A stretch of 64,000 nucleotides of DNA from Kitagawia praeruptora (lineage: Eukaryota; Streptophyta; Magnoliopsida; Apiales; Apiaceae): NCBI GenBank assembly GCA_037693485.1, contig CM075348.1:33350501-33414500 (forward strand), written 5' to 3'. The notes beneath the pieces were generated by a model, which saw nothing but the letters and a program-made list of their open reading frames with translations, did not search any database and was not told the origin of the DNA. Position 1 is the first letter of the stretch; each line of letters opens with the position of its first letter. The translations under genes were made by a program, and so were the position numbers. Shown here in pieces: positions 10,761-23,223 of the stretch.

Positions 10761-12575
10761 CCTTGCACGCTCTACTAGTTGCGGATAATTAGCTACATTC
10801 AATAAGCAGAGAAAGTGTAATGAGATGAGAGCTAACAACTTATATTTATATCTGTGGTATAAAAAAACATGAATGTTCAAAACAATATTGGTTTATGACC
10901 GTAGTCTTGAATAAACAAAAATAAATCAAAGTAGCCTGCATATAAACACTAAACCAGAGATCTCTTTCAATGGAACTTGCTTGAAATAGGAAACCAGAGA
11001 TCTAATTGCTGATCTACGGTAACTAAAATTTTATAAAATACAAATTATTCACATACAGTTAGTTTTAGTTGACAAAAGAAGTAATATGTAATCAGATGTC
11101 TATATTGTAACCATTTACTTATTACCATTGTTATGTCCGCAAGACCAAAACTCTCCGCTTAAATTCACAAATTATCTAATTCGTAGTACAATGAGGTTAC
11201 CAAATCATTTATTCGCTAAAATCTGCTTAAGATCAGAAATGTTGCAGGCAAGAGCTTCGACTTTCGACCTATCCTAAATGCGGCAAAGAAAATTTTCCGT
11301 ACTTAGCCTAAACTCTATTAATCTGTTAGAACTGCTAAAAACGCTGTAGAAAGTGGTTTTTAAGTTATTTTTCGCTACAATAAATACATAATAATACTTG
11401 TAACAGGAGAGCTTGTATTCTACACCTAAATAAAATTTACGAAATCGTTAAAAAGGAGAAATATGTCCCTGGTTACCACCATGACATCGTTTATTTCGAT
11501 GTAACTCAGCTAAGTAACTTCAATGAAATCCAAATCCAAATTCAAATCCATTACAATTTTCGGCTCGAAAATAATTAACACTTTTTGGTAATTAAGTAGT
11601 TTAATTAGTAAAAAATGATTTAACATAATATTAATTAAAATTACCTTTAAGATTACAGACAATCCTTGTTGCCTTGAACCTCTTAAAACAAGTAGGAGCT
11701 GTAGATAAACAAACTGTGTACATATTTGAAAACATATATGTATTTATATATGAATACAGTAACTTATAAGTTACTGTGAGAAATTAAGGTGGTGTTTGGC
11801 TGGGCTTATAAGCCCGGACTTATAACTTATTTTCGGGTAAAAATTTCATATTTTGATAATTTGTTTTTATGGTTGTATTTAATGTATGTTTGAGATTTCA
11901 TAAGTTGCAAAAATAAGTTGGAAAATAAGTTGGAATGTTAGGAATCTCTGACATTGGCTTAAAATAAGTTGACTTATTCTGAAAATAAGCTCCCCCAAAC
12001 ACCCCCTAAAATGTCAGCAAAAACTAAAGGCGTGAGACTTGGCCGGAAAAGTCAAAGCGCCACCGCCGCCGCAGCCGCCGTGGTCTTCGTCTGATGACAT
12101 AAACATTGTGTGATTCTCATTTTCTATGTATGTACGTATATGTTGAGAGAATATGGATGGAGTATTTAAAATAGATGGCTTAGGAAGTAAGTTAATCTCA
12201 GCCGTGGATCTAAGATGAACAAGTTAATCTTAACCGTTGATTAATTCTCTCTCGTGTTCGTGGATCTATACATACAGACAGTTGATAAAGCTCTAAAAAA
12301 GACCGCCAAATAAATAAACAGAAATATATCATATTTGTAAACAAACAGATTAGCTTAATCGTAAAGTAATCATGGAAGATTAATGGAAACTGACCTTTGA
12401 ATGGTTAAGCAGGCAGGCTTGGCGGTGGAGTAAAAAGTTGCGAGGATTATGAAGATTTTGTGTGTGTGTGTGTGTTTAGTGTGTGAAATGTGAAGAAATG
12501 AGAGAAGAATAGAATCGAAGGGGGAGAGAAATGAAGAGTAACGTAGATGTTGAGGAGAGATTGAAATGAATGAAG
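10761..12575 (-). other. 5' leader of the galactosidase-like gene with a probable 1.6-kb leader intron
   Basis: The start-codon exon extends upstream to an AG acceptor at 10793-10794. A plausible first leader exon lies at 12395 to about 12575, ending CAAAG before GTCAGT (donor at 12394). It is pyrimidine-rich and holds an AC dinucleotide run (12461-12475). A 91-codon frame (12370-12645) overlaps this leader but is compositionally biased and unlikely to be a protein. Further small leader exons in between cannot be excluded. The intron contains a Tourist-like MITE. Confidence 0.5.
11788..12006. mobile_element. Tourist-like MITE (219 bp), TSD TAA
   Basis: Ends GGTGGTGTTTGGCTGGG and CCCCCAAACACCCC form imperfect inverted repeats and are flanked by TAA at 11785-11787 and 12007-12009, as in PIF/Harbinger-derived MITEs. 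Internal words CTTATAAG and GAAAATAAG repeat in inverted orientation. It sits in the leader intron of the galactosidase-like gene. Confidence 0.78.
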
Positions 12576-12603
12576 GTGAGTTTTGAAGGAAGGAAAGCAG
12601 GGG

Positions 12604-12610
12604 TTTATAT
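12604..12610 (-). promoter_or_regulatory. TATA box of the galactosidase-like gene
   Basis: The minus strand reads CGACTATATAAACCCC. A start about 30 nt downstream, near 12575, would open the pyrimidine-rich leader described above. Tissue or stress control cannot be told from what I see. Confidence 0.55.
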
Positions 12611-12847
12611 AGTCGTGGCCTCGTGGGGGGACAAGTTGTTTCCAAATTGCTTGGGGTTTTTGTTTTTTATTTTTATTTTTATTCTTATTGTTATTGATTG
12701 AAACAAGGGAAATACTAAATGTACTCCTATATGAATACGGTCAGATTCGGTGGAACTTAATGTATTTACTGCTCACTGCTATTTAGGGAAAAAGCAACAG
12801 GATCACGTCAGGAGTCATTTTTCAACTTGCAACTTGCATATACGGTA

Positions 12848-13523
12848 CAGGTGATCATGAATCGCACCAAATCGTTGGCATTGTACCAAATTGTATCATA
12901 CTAAATCGCATCACACTGTGCAGTTTTTATTTTCTATGGTGCGGTTACGGTTTCAAATTTTGACAAATCGAGCAGTGCGGTGCGGATTACGGTTTTAGTT
13001 TTCTGAAATGCGGTTCAAACCGTACCGCACCGTAATATTTAATATATTAATATAATTATATAAATATATATATATTACTATTTTGTTAACTACTTAAGGG
13101 ATAGTTTGCAAGCTATTTGTTTCGTTAGTGTCTTTATTAATAGTTTATTTTAGAGGCTTATGATGAGATTTTATTGATCAAATTGGGTTAGCCCATCTTT
13201 CTCTATTTTAGTATCACAATATTTCATACTAATACTGTTTATATTTCATTTGTTTGTATTTCATTAAGTCTGTAAAGATTACTGCCTGCATAAGAATTAA
13301 AAAATGTGGTTAAGTAATAATTTTAAAGTTAATTCCCCATGCATGAAAATTAATATTTCAAATGAACCATACCGCACCACATTTTCGCGATGTGGTTTAT
13401 GCAGTTTTAAAATTTCGTGGTACGGTTGCGGTTTGGAAATTTGAGCAAACCACATGCATGGGTTAATCCACGAATTTGGGAAAAAACCGCACCGTACGTC
13501 CGTACATACCGTGATCACCCCTA
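12848..13523. mobile_element. Probable hAT-like MITE rich in ACCGCACC words
   Basis: Left sequence CAGGTGATCATGAATCG and right sequence GTGATCACCCCT are roughly inverted, and the subterminal parts are arrays of CGCACC/GGTGCGG words around an AT-rich middle, like the other hAT-type elements here. I could not find a convincing 8-bp target duplication, so the boundaries are approximate. Confidence 0.5.
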
Positions 13524-13683
13524 ATACTAATCTATTGTATAATTGTGTTGGAATATATTCGTTTCAATAGAAGATGGGAGGTTATTGGAATTAAAAGTTA
13601 TTTGAAATATGAATGTCAATATCGAAGAAAAATTACTTCTCCTATAAAAGGTTGGATCGAGGACTCGAGATTGAATATGTCAT

Positions 13684-14361
13684 TAGGGCTGCACAAAGGA
13701 CCAAAATCGGATCGACCCGGATCGGACTGAAGACCGGATTTTATTGAATTCATGGACCGGGGATTGGATCGGTCATAATCGGTCTTTGGGATCGGACCGG
13801 ACCGGAAAAACCCGGACCGGACCGTAATCGGACCGGTTTGGACCGGTTAGTTAATATTTTATAAAAAAATTTAATTTTATAATTTAATTTTCATTCTTTG
13901 TTGATATATGAATTACTTGGTAAGTTAATTTAAATTTAAAAATAAGTAAATGTCATATTATTTGTAAAGTAACATTAATTTGTAAACGTAATTATAAATT
14001 ATATATAGTATAAAATATGAAATTTAATCATTTATATTATAGTGTTTCTATATACTATTTCATAAATTTATTATTTACCAATTTGGATCACTAAAATATG
14101 TTATGTGTGAATATTTTATCATTAAACTATATAATTTAAAAGACAAAATAGTATAAAATTAACTATATACATAAAATCCGGTCCGGACCGGGTGTTTTCA
14201 GGGTTTGGACCGAACCGGACCGAACCGGACCGAAGACCGGATTTTTTTGATTTTATGGACCGGGAACCGGACCGATTATATTCGGTCTAGTCCGGTCCTT
14301 GAACCGGTAAACCCGGTCCGGTCCAATTTACCGATTCAGACCGGAAAATTGTGCAGCCCTA
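13684..14361. mobile_element. hAT-type MITE (678 bp) with 8-bp TSD
   Basis: Perfect 13-bp terminal inverted repeats TAGGGCTGCACAA / TTGTGCAGCCCTA and a perfect 8-bp duplication TATGTCAT at 13676-13683 and 14362-14369. Subterminal arrays of GGACCGG and AACCGGACC surround an AT-rich core. No transposase is encoded. Confidence 0.9.
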
Positions 14362-14369
14362 TATGTCAT

Positions 14370-16595
14370 GTATGTTAATTTATTCGTGTAATGAATTTTT
14401 GTGCATCGATTTATTTGGGATAAAATTCGTTGAGTTTATGGTACTTTCAAAAATTTGTAGAAATGTACACATCAATATCAATATATTCTTAATGTTTGCT
14501 AGTATTGCATTTTAAAAATTACTGCTTTTACCCTTCATTTTTTTAATCTTCTTTATTTCTTTGATGCCCTTTTTTGTCATTACACAGGAAAATTACAGCT
14601 TTTATCCTTTATGTTTTTAATCTTCTTTATTTCTTTGATGTCCCTTTTTGTCATTACACAATATTTGGAGCGACCCAATTTAGATTGGATCGACCCAAAT
14701 CTCCTTTATTAATCAATTTTCTTTTTCAGGTTAAACATATTACCTTTTCTATTTTTCAATAACTAAATAATTTACTTCTTAGGTAAAATACAGTATCTTT
14801 TACATTTTATCTAACTAAAATTTCTCCATTTTTAAAAACTACGATCAATTTTGTATAATAAAATAACATAATTATATTATAATTAGTATTAAATAATTAA
14901 TTACCTTTTTGAGCCAAAATACGTTACCTTTTCTCTTTTCTCTAACTAAAATATCTCTTTTTCCAATTGTATCATGGACGGTTATCCAATTATATCACGG
15001 GCGATTCTATTTAATAAAAATAAAATAATAATATTATAGTACTAATAATTAACTGATTACCTTTTCAACTAAAACGTATCATCTTTTATATTTTTCTAAT
15101 TAAATTCCCTTTTTTTCTAGAAATTTCAGGGGCAGCATTAATTTCTTATTTTCTAAAAACTATGAGCAATTTTATTTAGTAAAATAACATAATTAAATTA
15201 TAATTACTATAAACTAATCAATTACTTTTTCACATAAATTATGTCATCTTTTTAATTTTCACGTTACCTTTCAATTTTTTAAAACTAAAATCTCTATTTT
15301 TCTGATTTTATCACGGGCGGTTCTGTTTAATACAACAAACTAATAATATTATAATATTCATAATTAACCGATTGCATTTTTTATCTAAAACGTATCAATT
15401 TCTATTTAATGAAATAAAATAATAATTATATAAAAACTAATAATTAGCTGATTACCCTTTTCAAGTAAAACCTATAATTTTTTCTATATTTTCTAACTAA
15501 AATCCCTCATTTTCTAGAAATATCACGGATAACATTTATATAATTATTATCAAATCACATATAAAAATTTAAGGCTCCCAACTTTATATTTTAAAAAAAT
15601 TAACTTAAATTAATGAAAAATTCATATAATATTAAAAAACATTCGTGCATTGCACGGGTTTTAAGCTTGTATAATAAAAATTCGTATACAACGAATAATA
15701 TCCGTTAGATTTTTAGTTAAAAATTAGAACTGTTATATACTTATATAAGGAGAAACGAGGGGAGGTAAAGTGGCGCCGGTCAAATAGCTCGGTTCTATTT
15801 TGTTAAATTTCTCAAATTTTTGAATTAATAATTCCAATGATTAAAAAAAATCTCAATTCCATTTTAAAACTTTACTAATAGAGGAAACTAAATATATAGT
15901 TTCATTATTTTTACCTATAAAATCTTTACTAATGAAGTAAAGTAAATATCTAAATTGCATTTTAAATTTTTACTAATCGAGGAAACTAAATATACAATTT
16001 CAATATCCTTACCTTTAAAATTGCATTTTAAAACATTGAAAGTTTTGTCGGTCGGTTAGTTGGTTGGTCGGTCGGTCGGTACCTATTGTTTTTACTTAAT
16101 TACCCTTACTTAATTATAAATAAAATTTCTCCTAATAACTGATCAATTTATGTTTTCAAGTAAAACATATTAAAATAATCAATTTCCTTCTAAAATACGT
16201 TACATTTTCTATTTTCTTTAGCTAAAATCTCCTTTTTCAAATTAAGTGATGCCCTTACTTAATTATAAATAAACAATTTCCCAATAACTAATCAATTTTC
16301 TTTTTCAAGTAAAACATATTAAAATAATTAAAAAAATTTAAAAAAATGTTACCTTTTCTATTTCCTTTAGCTAAAATCTATAGTTTTCCAATTATATGGT
16401 GTCGGTCGGTTGGTTGGTCGGTACCTATTGTTTTTACTTAATTACCCTTACTTAAATATAAATAAAATTTCTCCTAATAATATATAAAGGAGATCCGAGG
16501 GGATCTAAACCTCTACTATTATCCTTCATTTTTTTTATTAATGATAATTAGCCGATTGTCTTTTTCAATTAAAAGATGTTTACTTATAATTGATA
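14370..16595. repeat. AT-rich degenerate repeats and repeat-family fragments
   Basis: No gene is visible. The stretch holds: (a) two copies of a unit with TTATTTCTTTGATG and GTCATTACACA at about 14528-14705, found again near 20400-20640 and 21600-21705; (b) degenerate repeats with words such as TTTCTAACTAAAAT and TATCACGGGCGG (14720-15540); (c) a hairpin CGTGCATTGCACG at about 15646-15658 like a decayed Helitron 3' end; (d) a duplicated block with repeated GTCGGTCGG words (16046-16180 and 16397-16480). Confidence 0.6.
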
Positions 16596-17531
16596 CTAGC
16601 TTATAACCCGTGCGATGCACGGGTTTCTTTTGATATGTTATAAATTTTATTTTATTCTATAATTATCTTTTTATATAATTATTAATTTTAAAAATTATTT
16701 TAATATTAATTTAATGAAATTTGAAGTAAATTTAATAAATGATTTGCATGATTTAAAATTTATAAAATAAAATTTTAAGTTAAATATGTCGTTAACAGAA
16801 TTCGAACCTTGAATATTTAGTGAATTAATTTAATCATTAAATATACCTTATAATTACATCTAACGGTTCTTATTAATTACTTAAAAACTAACAGTAATAT
16901 TGTGTCATATTTTTTGGTATAAATTAATGATTGTAAATTTTTTTTGAAATTAAAATGTATTGTATTTAATTAGAAAAGAAATATTAATGATTGGAAGATT
17001 ATGATTGCAAAATTATGTTTTAAATTAAAAGGTAACGTGTTTTAATTAGAAAAGAAATATTAATGATTGGAAGTTAGGATATTTTAGGTACACATAAAGG
17101 GTAATATGTTCAATTAAAAGTAAATATATTTTAAATTGATTGAAAGATAAGATATTTTAGGTATTTATTAAATTTTAGTTAATAGTACAATTTTTGTTTT
17201 ATATAATTATCAATTTAATAATTTTTTAAATTTTAATTTAACATAATTTAATATACTCATATTTACGTATTATATTAATATTTTCTTATTATAAACAATG
17301 TACATGGATTTTTAATATGTTTTATTAATAATTGAAAATATGTTGTGATATTTTTTAGTATATATTAATGATTGTAAGATTAGTTTTAAATAAAAACGGT
17401 AATGTATTTTAATTAGAAAGAAAATATTAATGATTTGAAAATATGATACGATTGATGTTTTTACAAAATGTAATATCTTGAATTAAAGGTAAATGGGAAA
17501 ATGACAATAACTAATTAACATTAATTATATT

Positions 17532-17745
17532 GTGTTCGTTTGGCAAATCTACCGATCAACTTATAAATTAATTATTTTAGAAAAAATTTCGTATTTACAT
17601 ACTTTTTTTTAGAGAAAAATATGTATCGGGCCCAAACGGTTCTTGCAAAAATAAATTGCTTATTTTAGAGAAAAGTACATATTTCCTAACTTTTTTCCAT
17701 AATAAGTAACTTATTTCTGAAAAATAAGATTTCCCAAACGGGCCC
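17532..17745. mobile_element. Tourist-like MITE nested in the Helitron candidate
   Basis: Inverted ends CGTTTGGCAAATCT and AGATTTCCCAAACG. The duplicated block of the Helitron at about 18490-18530 shows the same flanking sequence without the insertion, which places a TTA/TTG-type 3-bp target site at the junction. The 69-codon minus-strand frame across it is not a gene. Confidence 0.62.
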
Positions 17746-18427
17746 ATTATGTCATTACTTTTTTTAATAATTATGATAACCAAAGCGAAAACCAAACCAA
17801 CCAAACTTTCAATCTTTCAGTTTTAATATATTAGTATTGATATACATTAATGATTGTAAATTTATGTTTTAAATTAAAAGGTTGTGTATTTAATTAGAAA
17901 AGAAATATTAATGATTGGAAGATTATGATTGCAAAATTATGTTTTAAATTAAAAGGTAACGTGTTTTAATTAGGAAAGAAATATTAATGATTAGAAGATA
18001 CGATATTTTAGGTGTGTATAAAGGATAATATGTTCAATTAAAAGTAAACGTCTTTTAAGTTTTAAATTGATTGAAAGATAAGATATTTTAGGTATTTATT
18101 AAATTTTAGTTAATGGTACAATTATGTTTTTATATAATTGTCAATTTAATAAATTTTTAAATTTTAATTTAATATAATTTAATATACTCATATTTACATA
18201 TTATACTAATATTTTCTTATTATAAACAACGTATAGGGATTTTTAATGTATTTTATTAATAATTGAAAATATGGTGTGATATTTTTGTGTATATATTAAT
18301 GATTGTAAGATTAGTTTTTTTTTTTTTTAAAAGATAACGTATTTTAATTAGAAAGGAAATATTAATGATTTGAAGATATGGTACGATTGATAATATTAAT
18401 GATTTGAAGATATGGTACGATTGATGT

Positions 18428-18748
18428 CTTTATAAAATGTAATATTTTCAACTAAAAGTAGATGCATGTGAAAATGGTAATGACTAATTACCATTAATTA
18501 TATTATGTCATTATTTATTTTAATAATTAGGATAACCAAACCGAAAACCAAATAACCAAACCAAAACCAAAACTTTCAATGTTTCGGCTTTATAAAATGT
18601 AATATTTTCAACTAACAGTAGATGCATGTGAAAATGGTAATGACTAATTACCATTAATTATATTATGTCATTATTTATTTTAATAATTAGGATAACCAAA
18701 CCGAAAACCAAATAACCAAACCAAAAACCAAAACTTTCAATGTTTCGG
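18428..18748. repeat. Tandem duplication, unit about 160 bp
   Basis: Copies at 18428-18587 and 18588-18748 are almost identical, each ending in a run of AACCAAA words and TTTCAATGTTTCGG. They lie next to the 5' end of the Helitron candidate. Confidence 0.85.
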
Positions 18749-18965
18749 CTTTAATATAATAGTATAGATGATATTACCTTTTATAAATACCTAAAATATC
18801 ATATCTTCCAATCAATAATTTTTTTCTTTCTAATCAGCATTTGGAGCGATCCAATTGGATCAACCCAAATCTAAACCTCTACTATTATCCTTCATTTTTT
18901 TATTAATAATATAATTAATGATAATTAGTTGATTGTCTTTTTCAATTAAAAGATGTTTACTTATA

Positions 18966-19918
18966 TGACAGAAAACTAATGAGAGTCGGCCGCCGATTTC
19001 CATAGTTCCGATCTCCTCCTTCTTCTTTCTCCCTCCTCCTTCTCCAACCAAGCCTTCACCCACCTTCACAATTCCATTTCATCCCTCCATAAATCGAAAT
19101 TTTTTCCTAAAAATTTTGATAAACCCATTCGAGTTTTTTTCAGATCTGTTTTGATTTAGAACTCGAAATATCAGATAAACACATTTCTTAGACTCAAAAT
19201 CTCCTGCTTAACATCATATCAGAATTTGGTGTCAATCCGAGATCTTTGACTTTTCGAATTGTATATGTCCCTCCATTTGGAGTGGTTGTTTGTCTCTCCT
19301 TTTGGAGTGTTTGTTATATTTTTGATTAATTATGTTTTGTTCTGTTCGATGTTGGATCTGCTGAGAATGCTTTTGCTGATGTCTTGGGGGATCTGGAAAA
19401 TCCGCATCGAAGCTGGGACGGTGATGATTATTGCAAGAGCTCACCACTCACAACCAAAGATTGTTCATCATATTTTGGGGGTTTTCACTTTCGGCATGTC
19501 TATAGCTGGTATCCGGCATGTAGATAGCTGGGGTGCTGCTCACCCTTTGGGGGTTTTCATGTTCAGCATGTCTATAGCTGGTATCCGGCATGTAGATAGC
19601 TGGAGTGTCATTCCTCTAACCTCAGCTTACGCAATTGGGGCTTCTGAACACTGGGGTATCAATGGATGTTATGTGATGTGGTCAATTGTGATACCGCCGC
19701 TTTCAGGGATGTTGGCGCAGTTTGGATCGCTTGGGAAGTCTTCGAATTCGTTTTTAGTTTCAAGAACTATTAAGTTCATTATGTTAAACGATCTGGAAAC
19801 AATTTATTTGTTTTTCAACCTGGTCGTATCGACAGTCGGGGGTTTGTCCCGCTATTTTATATTGTATTGGTTTGGTTCAGTAATATAATTCTATGCATTT
19901 CGTCAAAAAAAAAAAAAG
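18966..19918 (+). mobile_element. Retroposed sequence with poly(A) tail and 16-bp TSD
   Basis: A 0.95-kb insertion ends in a run of 13 A (19905-19917) and is flanked by the exact 16-bp duplication AAGATGTTTACTTATA at 18950-18965 and 19919-19934, which is diagnostic of LINE-mediated retroposition. The 5' part is rich in CTCCTT like an mRNA leader; the end TAATATAATTCTATGC before the tail resembles plant LINE tails. No reverse transcriptase is present, so it is either a processed retrocopy or a non-autonomous LINE derivative. It is less AT-rich than its surroundings. Confidence 0.85.
19259..19888 (+). CDS. Unrecognised 209-codon ORF in the retroposed sequence
   Basis: I do not recognise this frame. 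It begins MYMSLHLEWLF, is rich in hydrophobic residues, and contains a 24-residue tandem repeat starting GVFTFGMSIAGIRHVDSW and GVFMFSMSIAGIRHVDSW, encoded by a 72-bp in-frame duplication (19474-19545 and 19546-19617). It could be a real product of the source transcript or a chance frame in non-coding retroposon sequence; the latter seems at least as likely. No conserved motif supports a function. Confidence 0.2.
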   Translation: MYMSLHLEWLFVSPFGVFVIFLINYVLFCSMLDLLRMLLLMSWGIWKIRIEAGTVMIIARAHHSQPKIVHHILGVFTFGMSIAGIRHVDSWGAAHPLGVFMFSMSIAGIRHVDSWSVIPLTSAYAIGASEHWGINGCYVMWSIVIPPLSGMLAQFGSLGKSSNSFLVSRTIKFIMLNDLETIYLFFNLVVSTVGGLSRYFILYWFGSVI

Positions 19919-19934
19919 AAGATGTTTACTTATA

Positions 19935-21730
19935 ATTGATGATATTACATTTTATAAATACCTAAAATATCATATCTTCCAATCAATAATTTTTTTTCTA
20001 TTAATTAAAACACGTTGACTTTTAATTTAAAACATAATATTGCAATAATTAATACATACCCAAAAATATGACTTCATATCTTCTAACCACTAACAAAATA
20101 TAACAAAAATTCGTATACAACGGATAATATCCGTTAGATTTTTAGTTAAAAATTAGAACTGTTAGATTCAATGATTAAATATATTACATGATTAAATTTA
20201 TTTACTAATTGCATACCCAAAAATATGACATCATATCTTCTAACCACTAACAAAATATAATAAAAATTCGTATACAACGAATAATATCCGTTAGAATTTT
20301 ATTTAAAATTAGAACTGTTAGATCTAATGATTAAATATGTTACATGATTAAATTTATTTACTAAAATTTCAAGGTTCGAATTTTGTCAACGATATTATTA
20401 TCCTTCATTTTCTTAATCTTCTTTATTTCTTTGATGACCCTTTTTACCATTACACAGCATTTGGAGCGACCAAAATTAGATTGGATCGATCCAAATCTAA
20501 ACATATACTATTTTTTGTCATTACACAACATTTGGAGTAACTCAATTGGATCGACCCAAATCTAAACCACTACTATAGTATTATCCTTTTTTTTATCTTT
20601 CTTTATTTCTTTGATTCTCCGTTTTGTCATTACTCAAATCTATCTCTGTCATTTTTCACCTTCAAGTCCATGCCGCTCAAATCTTCACACTGCTGGATTT
20701 TGATGCATGTTTGCAATTTTCAGATTTGAAAGCTGGGTTTTTCACCAAATTAACATCTCAACCCCCTGAAGTAGGGTTAAGGTATGTGTACTAGACCTCC
20801 GTACGGGTCATATATGTTTGGTTCCAGTTTTCAGTTTGGCCATAAAAGTTAAGTTTTTATTGATTTCACAATATTAAAAATTAGACAGGATAATATTTGT
20901 TTGGTTTTGATTTTGATTTTGGTTTAAAATTTAAGAATTAAAGTTTTAATGAATTACCCGATGTTATAATAATATACAGGACACCAGAAAGGTACCTTTA
21001 AAATATTTGCTTGGCCTTTCAATTTTTTATTTTACATGTCGTAATAACAAAGGTAGTTGGAAAGATTACCAGTTAATAACATTGACACAGTATGGACCAT
21101 GTTATTTGTAAATAATCTTGGGATTCAGTTTGATACTTATAGACATTATTTTGTTTTCAAGCAAGTTTATGTTCTTTATGGATTTGTTCAACTTAATGTT
21201 CATGGGGTAGACATGCTACGTACCAGAAGATCTTATGGAATAGCATACTTTTTATCGGATGTCTCCGAAGGGACTATGGAATAGCATACTTAGAAGCTCA
21301 GACCCACGTCACAAGCCTCGCCCTCTGGGTCAGGTAACATTGCTCTTATTTATGCTCTAAATATCTTCTTTACTCGCGTTCAATTTCACTTCATATATGA
21401 TCTCATATTTAGCACTTTCACGTGAGCTCCATATTAAAATATAAAAGCACTAACTTTTCCCTTTTTCAGTTTAGTTGGCTTTTTGAGAGAGAATAGGTAA
21501 TGGAAAATGTGATTGTTATAATTTGTAATCATACATTATTTGAAGATAAAAGTGAATATGTGAGCTTCTTGCGGAGACCTGTGCTTTTGGTAAACAGTAT
21601 TATCCTTCATTTTTTTAATCTTCTTTATTTATTTAATGCCCCCTTTTGTCATTACACAGCATTTGGAGCAACCCAATTTAGATTGGAACAAAAAATTCTA
21701 ATATGATATTGTACTTATTTTCAGTAATGT
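19935..21730. repeat. AT-rich repeat-family DNA between transposons
   Basis: Contains a tandem pair of about 157 bp (20058-20214 and 20215-20375) with the word ATTCGTATACAACG, related to a fragment at 15664-15732. Several copies of the TTATTTCTTTGATG ... CATTTGGAGCGAC unit follow (about 20397-20640 and 21598-21690). Short frames here are not supported as genes. Confidence 0.65.
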
Positions 21731-22420
21731 TGTAGTACTACGATTGTACCTCCAGCCTTTCTCTTCTCCTCCAGCTACATAATTTTAAATATTGAAAACA
21801 AAATACAATACAAGAAGAAGTTTGCATTTATAAATATAGATTACAAGCAGAGAGAGATGTTTAGTTACAGATAGACTACATAGCAACAACATAAGTGATA
21901 AAAAGAAAGATGTTAGTTACAGATAGACTACATAGCAGCAACATAAGTGATAAAAAGAAAGATGGTCCACATGATGATCAAGCTAATGAAGTATTGAAGT
22001 AATTAACAAGCCTGAACCACATAAGCAACTTCCATTTTATAGGTATTGTTTATCATAACGTGGGTATGGGTTTATGTATTCCAATTAATTTTATTTTTGG
22101 TTACCCCTTTAAGTTGATCACAAAAAAATTAACAAACCATCAAAATAAGTAGTTTAAAAATATATTCAAATTCAAATTATTATATTCATTTCAATAAGAA
22201 CATACTTTTAATATAATAAAGTCAGTCATGGTGAAAGACCTTAATTTGAACATAAACAATAAATCTACTAGAATATTTATCTGATATTTTGGCTTGCTTA
22301 TTTAATTGTATAATTTACTTATTTTTAATAAAAGAATCTATATTAATAATATATATACACTATTTTTTCATACATGAATTTACTAATACAGTTTAATGGT
22401 CACGCTCTGGTGAGAATGAG
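21731..22420. repeat. AT-rich DNA with a 52-bp tandem repeat
   Basis: Two copies of a 52-bp unit containing TTAGTTACAGATAGACTACA lie at 21861-21912 and 21913-21964. I see nothing else. Confidence 0.75.
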
Positions 22421-22665
22421 AACACACATATTCACTACATTTCAAGCTATTTTAAAGGGCCCCGCTAGGGGCATCTTCACCAAAAAAAAGTTATATAATT
22501 CTACCCTCTATTCATTCATAAAAAAATTAACAAAAAAAAATTAAAATGAGAACAGTGAGAACACACATATTCGCTACATTTCAAACTATTTTAAAGGGCC
22601 CCGCTAGGGGCATCTTCACACAAAAGTCTTAAATTCTACCCTCTATCCATTCATAAAAAAATTTA
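22421..22665. repeat. Direct duplication of about 100 bp
   Basis: AGAACACACATATTC ... GGGCCCCGCTAGGGGCATC followed by TTCTACCCTCTAT occurs at about 22421-22520 and again at 22558-22665, with small differences. Confidence 0.8.
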
Positions 22666-23189
22666 AAAATTGCTTGAAATGTGATCTCATTGTTCTCCAA
22701 CATTTACACATTATATTAATTATGAGGTCTCATAGTTAATATAACATGTTCTTGATATTATATGAGGTTTAATGTTTTGGAGCCATTTAATGTTTTGGAG
22801 TCATTGGAGGTGAAAGAATTATCATTTCCGCATTTGAATAATGAAGACAAATTATTATTGTTTTCAATTAGAGAACAATATTTGTAAAAATATTTATTAT
22901 TTTTATTGCAGATTTTGATGGATTAAATAAATTTTCAACATTGTTAAAATAGAATTGTATGCTACTTTTTTATATAAATTTTAGCATATCATTATTTTAT
23001 TAAATACTTATATAATTGTATATAATATCTTGCTAAGAATTGATTATTTATATAATTGCATACAATATCTTTTTAAGAAATCAATAAAATTTGTTAAATT
23101 TTTGGTATTGTCAATTTAAATTAAGTAAGATGTTTTAAGAAATCAATCAAATTTGTTAAATTTTTGGTATTATCATTTTAAATTAAATA

Positions 23190-23223
23190 AGAAGCCGTGT
23201 ACGAAGTACGGGCAAAATGCTAG
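23190..23223 (+). mobile_element. Helitron 3' terminus, 5' end not located
   Basis: A hairpin (23195-23211, stem CCGT/ACGG) is followed by CAAAATGCTAG ending at 23223 and then T, matching a Helitron 3' end. The upstream 0.9 kb is AT-rich with short duplications; a start near 22263 (TCTACTAGAAT) is possible but unproven. Confidence 0.5.

Larger units (their letters stand above)
16596..18768 (-). mobile_element. Non-autonomous Helitron candidate (2.2 kb)
   Basis: On the minus strand the element starts TCTATACTATTATATT at 18768, preceded by A, and ends with a perfect GC-rich hairpin (16607-16623, stem CCCGTGC/GCACGGG) followed after seven bases by CTAG (16599-16596) and then T. That is the Helitron 3' signature with A/T insertion. 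The flanks joined together match an uninterrupted copy of the same host sequence at about 19919-19985, apart from a TA dinucleotide. No Rep/helicase is encoded. The inside contains duplicated blocks and a nested Tourist-like MITE. Confidence 0.7.

Noticed and set aside
12370..12645. 91-codon minus-strand frame upstream of the galactosidase-like gene
   Set aside because: It spans the TATA box and the pyrimidine-rich leader, is compositionally biased and has no domain; it is better read as leader sequence.
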